NCBI GenBank assembly: GCA_049794535.1
Contig: JBARCX010000231.1
Location: 1 to 9,636 of the forward strand
Reading direction: 5' to 3'
Length of the DNA: 9,636 nucleotides
DNA from: JBARCX01 sp049794535
GTDB taxonomy: Bacteria > Pseudomonadota > Gammaproteobacteria > Xanthomonadales > Rhodanobacteraceae
In this document: positions 5,734-9,636 of the stretch, piece by piece
Layout: the number at the start of each line of letters is the position of its first letter
How positions within the stretch are numbered: the stretch's first letter is position 1
Position numbers and translations under genes: made by a program
Notes under the pieces: generated by a model
Database searches by the model: none
Seen by the model: the letters and a program-made list of their open reading frames with translations, nothing else
Told to the model about the DNA's origin: nothing

Positions 5734-6699
5734 ATGTTTAAGATATTTCGATCGGCGATGCTTACGTCGCTCGTCGCGCTTGCTTTGCCCGTTATCGCTC
5801 ATTCCGTTATCCAGCCGGCCGTCATCCAGCCGACTGTCGTCCAACCGACTGTCGTCCAACAGGACGGCACGCCTTATGCCCTGGCGGGCACCACGGTTCA
5901 TACCCTCCACGCCAAAGAACTCGGGCGTGACTATCAAGTGTTCGTAAGCCTGCCGGCGGGCTACTCACCGACCGGACCTGCATTGCCCGTGGTATTTGTG
6001 ACGGATGCTGATTACGCCTTTCCCTTGGTGCGTGCCATCTTTGCCCGCGTTGGTGGACATAGCACGTCGATCGGCCCATTCATTCTTGTCGGCCTGTCGT
6101 ACGCGGTGGGCGATACGCCTGAATACAGCCGGCGACGCGACTACACGCCGACAACGAATCCCCAGGACGTCGTGACGTCCGATATGCCCGGGCGCGCGCC
6201 ACGCTTTGGCGAGGCGGAAGGCTATCGTCGTTTCATCGCAAGCGATGTGTTGCCGCTGATTGCCGCGCGTTATCGTGCGGACATGTCACGTACCGTTTTC
6301 GTGGGTCATTCCTACGGCGCGTTGTTGGGTACTCATATCCTGATGACTTCGCCCAGCATGTTCAGCAAATACGTGATCAGCAGCCCGTCACTCTGGTACG
6401 ACCATAGAGTGATGTTCGCGCGCGAGAAGGCGTATGCGGCTTCCCACAAAGACATGAAGGCCGATGTCTTTTTCGCGGTCGGCGGATTTGAAGCCATCAA
6501 GGCACATGATCCGCGATACAACACTGACGTTGATATGGTTCGTGACGTGCGTAATTTCGATGAAGCGCTTGAGTCTCGCCACTATCCCGGCTTACATACA
6601 CAGCTTCATGTTTTTGAGGGCAAGGATCACCTCGACGTTTTCCCCGACATGATCACAACCGCTCTGAAATGGGCCGCACCCGGAAATAATGAAAAGTAA
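5734..6699 (+). CDS. exported alpha/beta hydrolase (esterase, IroE/BesA-like COG2819 group)
   Basis: This encodes 321 aa. Residues 1-24 form a signal peptide: MFKIFR, hydrophobic 9-22, cleavage near AHS|V. Directly after it are about 20 residues built from a five-residue repeat (VIQPA, VIQPT, VVQPT, VVQQD). The hydrolase domain runs from about 52 to 313: LPVVFVTDADY (84-94), RRRDYTP (133-139, a typical group motif), the nucleophile elbow GHSYG (191-195) with S193, and H299 in GKDHLDVFP as the likely catalytic His. The acid is probably among D264-D271. The group includes siderophore esterases such as IroE and BesA and general carboxylesterases; no siderophore genes are adjacent, so the substrate is open. 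The ribosome binding site is weak (AGG 9 nt upstream). The gene overlaps the next by 11 nt, indicating co-transcription and coupled translation. Confidence 0.9.
   Translation: MFKIFRSAMLTSLVALALPVIAHSVIQPAVIQPTVVQPTVVQQDGTPYALAGTTVHTLHAKELGRDYQVFVSLPAGYSPTGPALPVVFVTDADYAFPLVRAIFARVGGHSTSIGPFILVGLSYAVGDTPEYSRRRDYTPTTNPQDVVTSDMPGRAPRFGEAEGYRRFIASDVLPLIAARYRADMSRTVFVGHSYGALLGTHILMTSPSMFSKYVISSPSLWYDHRVMFAREKAYAASHKDMKADVFFAVGGFEAIKAHDPRYNTDVDMVRDVRNFDEALESRHYPGLHTQLHVFEGKDHLDVFPDMITTALKWAAPGNNEK
5806..5865 (+). repeat. 15-nt tandem repeat, about four copies, inside the esterase gene
   Basis: Units start at 5806, 5821, 5836 and 5851, each reading roughly GTYRTCCARCCGRCY; the last copy is degenerate. 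Each unit codes for five residues (V-I/V-Q-P-x), so gain or loss of a unit keeps the frame and only changes the length of the linker between signal peptide and enzyme domain. Confidence 0.8.
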
Positions 6700-7087
6700 G
6701 ATGTTGAAATCACATACACAGCGCTCACGACACGTGATGGGGATGGGGTGGATCACGCTGGTGCTGCTCGGCATCGGCTTGGCGACAACGGCTACGGCCG
6801 CAACGGTCGGCAAACCGTTGATGCACCCCGTGCACATGGGGGCGTATCGCGTCGAACGCGATGTGACGCCCGGTCGCAACAAGGTTGTGGGTACGTTGAC
6901 TAACGTAAGCCGATTGCCGATTCACGACACACGGGTCAGCTTTCGGTTGTTCGATGCCAATGGGCGTGTGATCGGGCGTGCAGTTGACGAGACGCATGAT
7001 CTTGCGCCGGGCCAGACTTGGAAATTCCACGCCCGCGCGCGTGGAAATGTAAGTCGAGCTCGCCTCTTGCGCGTGGAGACTAAGTAG
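6689..7087 (+). CDS. exported FxLYD-like beta-sandwich protein
   Basis: This encodes 132 aa, starting inside the end of the esterase gene: 11 nt are shared and GGAAA a few bases upstream may serve as ribosome binding site. Residues 1-38 contain a long basic n-region and a hydrophobic segment (20-36) that ends in TATA-A, so a cleaved signal peptide or an N-terminal anchor. Residues 66-130 resemble the FxLYD domain: VVGTLTNVSRLPIHDTRV, then FRLFDANG at 85-92 (the motif that names the domain), then a run ending LLRVETK. These domains are extracytoplasmic beta-sandwiches with no known catalysis. There are no cysteines. The tight overlap suggests it is made together with the esterase, perhaps as a partner in the periplasm (inference). 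Confidence 0.78.
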   Translation: MKSKMLKSHTQRSRHVMGMGWITLVLLGIGLATTATAATVGKPLMHPVHMGAYRVERDVTPGRNKVVGTLTNVSRLPIHDTRVSFRLFDANGRVIGRAVDETHDLAPGQTWKFHARARGNVSRARLLRVETK

Positions 7088-7177
7088 CGTCTGATTCCGA
7101 TCCGTGGGGAATACTAGGCAAGCAACAATGAGCACCACCTTTCTCGGGGGAGAAAACTTTGATCGTTGCGCTATTCA

Positions 7178-7205
7178 TTGTTGAAAATACGCTTACCTAT
7201 ATTAT
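7178..7205 (+). promoter_or_regulatory. possible sigma-70 promoter for the protease/TPR gene
   Basis: TTGTTG (7178-7183; 3 of 6 matches) is followed by a 16-nt spacer and TATTAT (7200-7205; 5 of 6 matches), in the most AT-rich patch of this intergenic region. If used, it would give an untranslated leader of about 155 nt before the ATG at 7369. Motif matching only. The rest of 7088-7368 shows only weak hairpins, such as TTTCTC/GAGAAA at 7140-7155. Confidence 0.35.
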
Positions 7206-7368
7206 TTTTCACTCGCTTCCAGCATCGCTCAATAGAATTAGGGTAAGAAAGGCAGTATCGAAGCGGTCAGCGGGACCTGTCGGTTACGCTTGGGGGCACC
7301 TACACAAACTGGCGCTTGGCTGTCAGGCCAGCATTCTGCGGCCATATCATTCATGGAGGAGGTTGGTG

Positions 7369-9132
7369 ATGAGGATGTTGCGTTTTTGCTTCCTGGGTAT
7401 CGGTGTTTTGCTCGCAGGCCAAGCTTGGGCTGACGGCTGCCATTTGGGGGATTACGGCACGTTGCAGGTGGACATGGTCGGCGGTCGAGCCACGACCATG
7501 GTGAAGATCAATGGGAGTAGTGCGCGTTTTGCTCTCGATACAGGGGCTTTCTACAGCATCATGTCGAATGCCAATGCGTCGTCGCTGGGACTCAAGTTGC
7601 GATCTCTGCCATTTGGTTTTCGCATCAGCGGCATTGGAGGCACTGCGGATGCTCAGTACACGCGCGTCAAGGAATTCGGCATCCTCGATTCGACGCTCTC
7701 CAATGTTGAGTTCATTGTTGGAGGTAGCGATCCGGGCTATGGATTGCTTGGTGCCAACCTGCTCGATTCAGATGATCTGGATATCGATCTGGCACATGGC
7801 AAATTGACTCTGTTCAAAGTGGATCATTGCGATAAAGCATCGCTCGCGTATTGGGTAAAGGACGGTGATTACAGAGTTTCCGATATCGAGCCCGTCCGCA
7901 GCGAAGGCGACCGACGCACTTTTTTCAGCGTGACGATAAACGGCAAGAAGGTGCGGGCGTTGCTCGATTCCGGGGCGCCTGCCACCTTGTTGACTCGTAG
8001 TGCGGCCGAGCGAGTCGGCATTGACCTTAATGCACCAGATGTCAGGGCTGCCAGGAGAACCACCGGCTTTGGCGCTAAGTCACTCAAGACATGGATTGTA
8101 GGCATCGATTCATTCTCGGTCGGCACGGAAACCATTCAGCACAGCCAGATGGAGGTCATTGACGGAAGAATCGGTGATACCGACATGCTGCTCGGCCTGG
8201 ATTTTCTCCTCGCCCATCATATGTTCATTGCTAACAGCAAGAATAAAGCTTATTTCACCTATAACGGCGGGCGCGTGTTTGCTCTCGCTCCAGTACCACG
8301 CGCCAGCGACAAATCCGATGCCGACACTGCCGTAGGCAACAATGGCGAAGCGCCCAAGACCGCAGGCGATTACGCACTGGACGGCGAAGCGCACCTATCC
8401 CGCGGTGAGGCGAAGGCTGCTGTCGCTGATCTGAACGAGGCGATTCGAATGGCGCCTGATCAAGCCACTTACTATTTTGCCCGTGCCAGGGCAAATGCAG
8501 CGGACAGGCAGCCCGATGCAGCGCTCACCGATCTGGACAAGTCCTTGAGTTTGGATCCGAAGAACGTCGATGCCTTGCTGATGCGCGCCGACTATCGTTT
8601 GACGCACAAGGACCGCACGGGTGCTGCAGCCGACGTGACCGCTGCAAGTGCCTTGGCGCCGGTGGGATCGCCGCAGGCACGCTCAATTGCCAGCCTGTAC
8701 ATTCGCCTCGATCAACCCGCTGCGGCGCTGCCCATACTCGACGATTGGATCCGCCTGCACAGCAATGACGCCATGCTCGGCTCTGCACTCAGCCAGCGCT
8801 GCTGGGTGCGTGGCCTGAGCAATCAGATGCTCGACGATGCCTTGAAGGATTGCCATAAAGCGATCAAGCGCGATGGCGAAAATCCCGCCTATCTCGACAG
8901 CCTCGGCTTGGTGGAGTTGCGACTGGGACATTATCCCGAATCGATCAAGGCCTATGAGCAGGCGGTCGCGCATATGCCGCGTATCGCGTGGCCGCGCTAT
9001 GGTCTTGGCTTGGCGGAAATCCGCAGTGGCCAGACGGACGTGGGCCATGCCGATCTGGTCACCGCACGCGCGCTCAATCCGGACATCGATGCACGTGCCG
9101 CCAAGTTTGGCTTGACTCCGGAGGGGCCATAA
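7369..9132 (+). CDS. exported tandem retropepsin-like aspartic protease with C-terminal TPR repeats
   Basis: This encodes 587 aa. The ATG at 7369 is chosen because GGAGGAGG (7355-7362) lies 6 nt upstream and a signal peptide begins there (MRMLRF, hydrophobic 7-19, cleavage AWA|D near 21). A longer frame back to a TTG at 7159 would bury this signal. Two retropepsin-like domains follow. The first, about residues 32-150, has D57-T58-G59 and the later GLLGANLL (125-132). The second, about 184-308, has D200-S201-G202 and LLGLDFLL (274-281). Both have the D-T/S-G catalytic triplet and the hydrophobic-Gly pair of the fold. After an Asp/Ala-rich linker (312-332), residues 333-571 hold about six or seven TPR-like helical repeats, for example GEAHLSRGEAKAAVADLNEAI and ARALNPD near the end. 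It is likely a periplasmic protease or peptide-binding protein with a scaffold domain. Substrate and partners are unknown. It is probably monocistronic. Confidence 0.88.
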   Translation: MRMLRFCFLGIGVLLAGQAWADGCHLGDYGTLQVDMVGGRATTMVKINGSSARFALDTGAFYSIMSNANASSLGLKLRSLPFGFRISGIGGTADAQYTRVKEFGILDSTLSNVEFIVGGSDPGYGLLGANLLDSDDLDIDLAHGKLTLFKVDHCDKASLAYWVKDGDYRVSDIEPVRSEGDRRTFFSVTINGKKVRALLDSGAPATLLTRSAAERVGIDLNAPDVRAARRTTGFGAKSLKTWIVGIDSFSVGTETIQHSQMEVIDGRIGDTDMLLGLDFLLAHHMFIANSKNKAYFTYNGGRVFALAPVPRASDKSDADTAVGNNGEAPKTAGDYALDGEAHLSRGEAKAAVADLNEAIRMAPDQATYYFARARANAADRQPDAALTDLDKSLSLDPKNVDALLMRADYRLTHKDRTGAAADVTAASALAPVGSPQARSIASLYIRLDQPAAALPILDDWIRLHSNDAMLGSALSQRCWVRGLSNQMLDDALKDCHKAIKRDGENPAYLDSLGLVELRLGHYPESIKAYEQAVAHMPRIAWPRYGLGLAEIRSGQTDVGHADLVTARALNPDIDARAAKFGLTPEGP

Positions 9133-9314
9133 ATTGCATGGAAGTTTTTCCGATCCAGCTCTTGCCGTGACTATCCATAGGGTTAAATTGCCAACGTGCG
9201 AAGCATTTAAATAGTCGCAGATTGTCTGCACTTTTGCGCAAGGGATGGAGTGACTCCTCATGTCGCCTTCGACCCAAAATAGATATTGTGAAATCGATGC
9301 AGCCGGTGGTCAGC
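9133..9314. other. intergenic region before the acetyltransferase
   Basis: No gene is visible here. The stretch holds the AT-rich palindrome ATTTAAAT (within about 9205-9213), which may be part of a promoter, but no clear -35/-10 pair and no convincing terminator for the protease/TPR gene. Confidence 0.45.
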
Positions 9315-9344
9315 ATGGATACTAAAATACCGAATGACGAATGA
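9315..9344 (+). other. nine-codon frame before the acetyltransferase, ended by a 7-nt duplication
   Basis: The ATG at 9315 has GGTGG (9305-9309) 5 nt upstream, a better ribosome binding site than that of the ATG at 9334. It codes for MDTKIPNDE and stops at TGA (9342-9344). The stop arises from two adjacent copies of GAATGAC (9332-9338, 9339-9345). Deleting one copy joins this start in frame to the acetyltransferase, giving MDTKIPNDDRIK. It may be the original start of that gene, a leader peptide, or an assembly artefact. Confidence 0.55.
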
Positions 9345-9636
9345 CGATCGCATCAAGATAATCCACAGCAGAACGCCGGATTCAGCGGCTATGCTGGCAA
9401 ATATCAAACGTGCGGCGGTGATCACCGCTGCTCTTAACCGTTTGACGTTCAATGATGCAGACGAAATCCGGATATTGTTCAGCGAACTCATCGGTAAAAA
9501 GGTGGACGACAGCTTTTTATTGATCCCGCCGTTCTATACGGCCGGCGGGGACGAAATCCGCATCGGCCGCAATGTCTTCGTCAATCAGAACTGCACTTTC
9601 TATGACCTTGGCGGGCTCGACATCGCGGACGATGTG
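9334..9636 (+). CDS. left-handed beta-helix O-acetyltransferase (LacA/NodL type), 5' part
   Basis: The gene runs off the end of the window after 101 codons. The visible part has an N-terminal helical segment (about residues 17-58) like the Mac domain of maltose/sugar O-acetyltransferases. Next comes LIPPFYTAGGDEIRIG (63-78), matching the family's PPFYxxxGxxIxIG, then VFVNQNCTFYDLGGLDI (81-97), the first hexapeptide-repeat turns. The catalytic His would lie beyond 9636. Such enzymes move acetyl groups from acetyl-CoA to sugars or related hydroxyls in the cytosol. The ATG at 9334 has no good ribosome binding site and lies within the first copy of a 7-nt tandem repeat. A better-placed ATG at 9315 is in another frame. 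The true N-terminus is therefore uncertain, though the family call is firm. Confidence 0.85.
   Translation, partial: MTNDDRIKIIHSRTPDSAAMLANIKRAAVITAALNRLTFNDADEIRILFSELIGKKVDDSFLLIPPFYTAGGDEIRIGRNVFVNQNCTFYDLGGLDIADDV

Noticed and set aside
5734..6699. Siderophore uptake locus around the esterase
   Set aside because: The esterase resembles siderophore esterases, but no TonB receptor, ABC transporter or synthetase gene lies in the window.
7159..7368. TTG start giving a 657-aa protease/TPR protein
   Set aside because: A strong ribosome binding site and signal peptide mark the ATG at 7369; the upstream part looks like untranslated leader.

Overview
The window looks like ordinary chromosomal accessory DNA from a Gram-negative bacterium with moderately high GC. 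Many predicted Sec-exported proteins, the style of the YfeX-type peroxidase and acetyltransferase, and the small secreted Cys-containing proteins suggest a gammaproteobacterium near Xanthomonadales/Rhodanobacteraceae (Dyella, Luteibacter or Rhodanobacter). That placement is inferred from protein flavour only. I see no rRNA, tRNA, transposase, integrase, CRISPR array, replication origin or phage module.

Layout. Positions 1-484 hold a small exported four-cysteine protein on the minus strand, followed by a clear intrinsic terminator on that strand (17-34). Positions 485-817 are a non-coding divergent region. Positions 818-1967 carry two unrecognised exported proteins on the plus strand. At 2087-3016 is a cytosolic YfeX-like Dyp-type haem peroxidase, whose ribosome binding site touches a perfect inverted repeat. 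A 12-bp perfect hairpin (3113-3141) separates it from a convergent short-chain dehydrogenase of the DltE-like group (3180-3935, minus). That gene diverges, across a 331-bp region rich in dyad symmetry, from a short AraC-type regulator (4267-4716). A VOC/glyoxalase-fold protein follows the regulator (4754-5164), then a 40-nt hairpin and a DUF1801 protein (5259-5678).

Positions 5734-7087 are a translationally overlapping pair: an exported serine esterase with a small tandem repeat at its mature N-terminus, and an exported FxLYD-like protein. Positions 7369-9132 encode an exported protein with two retropepsin-like aspartic protease domains followed by TPR repeats. The window ends inside a left-handed beta-helix (LacA/NodL-type) O-acetyltransferase starting near 9334.

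How the genes may work together. The regulator, VOC protein and perhaps DUF1801 and the SDR look like a small regulated detoxification or metabolism locus. The esterase/FxLYD pair is probably one transcript. The remaining genes look independently transcribed. No complete novel defence, secretion or biosynthetic system is visible. The items most worth a second look are a 7-nt tandem duplication that shifts the frame at the start of the acetyltransferase, the double-retropepsin/TPR protein, and the inverted repeat overlapping the peroxidase ribosome binding site.
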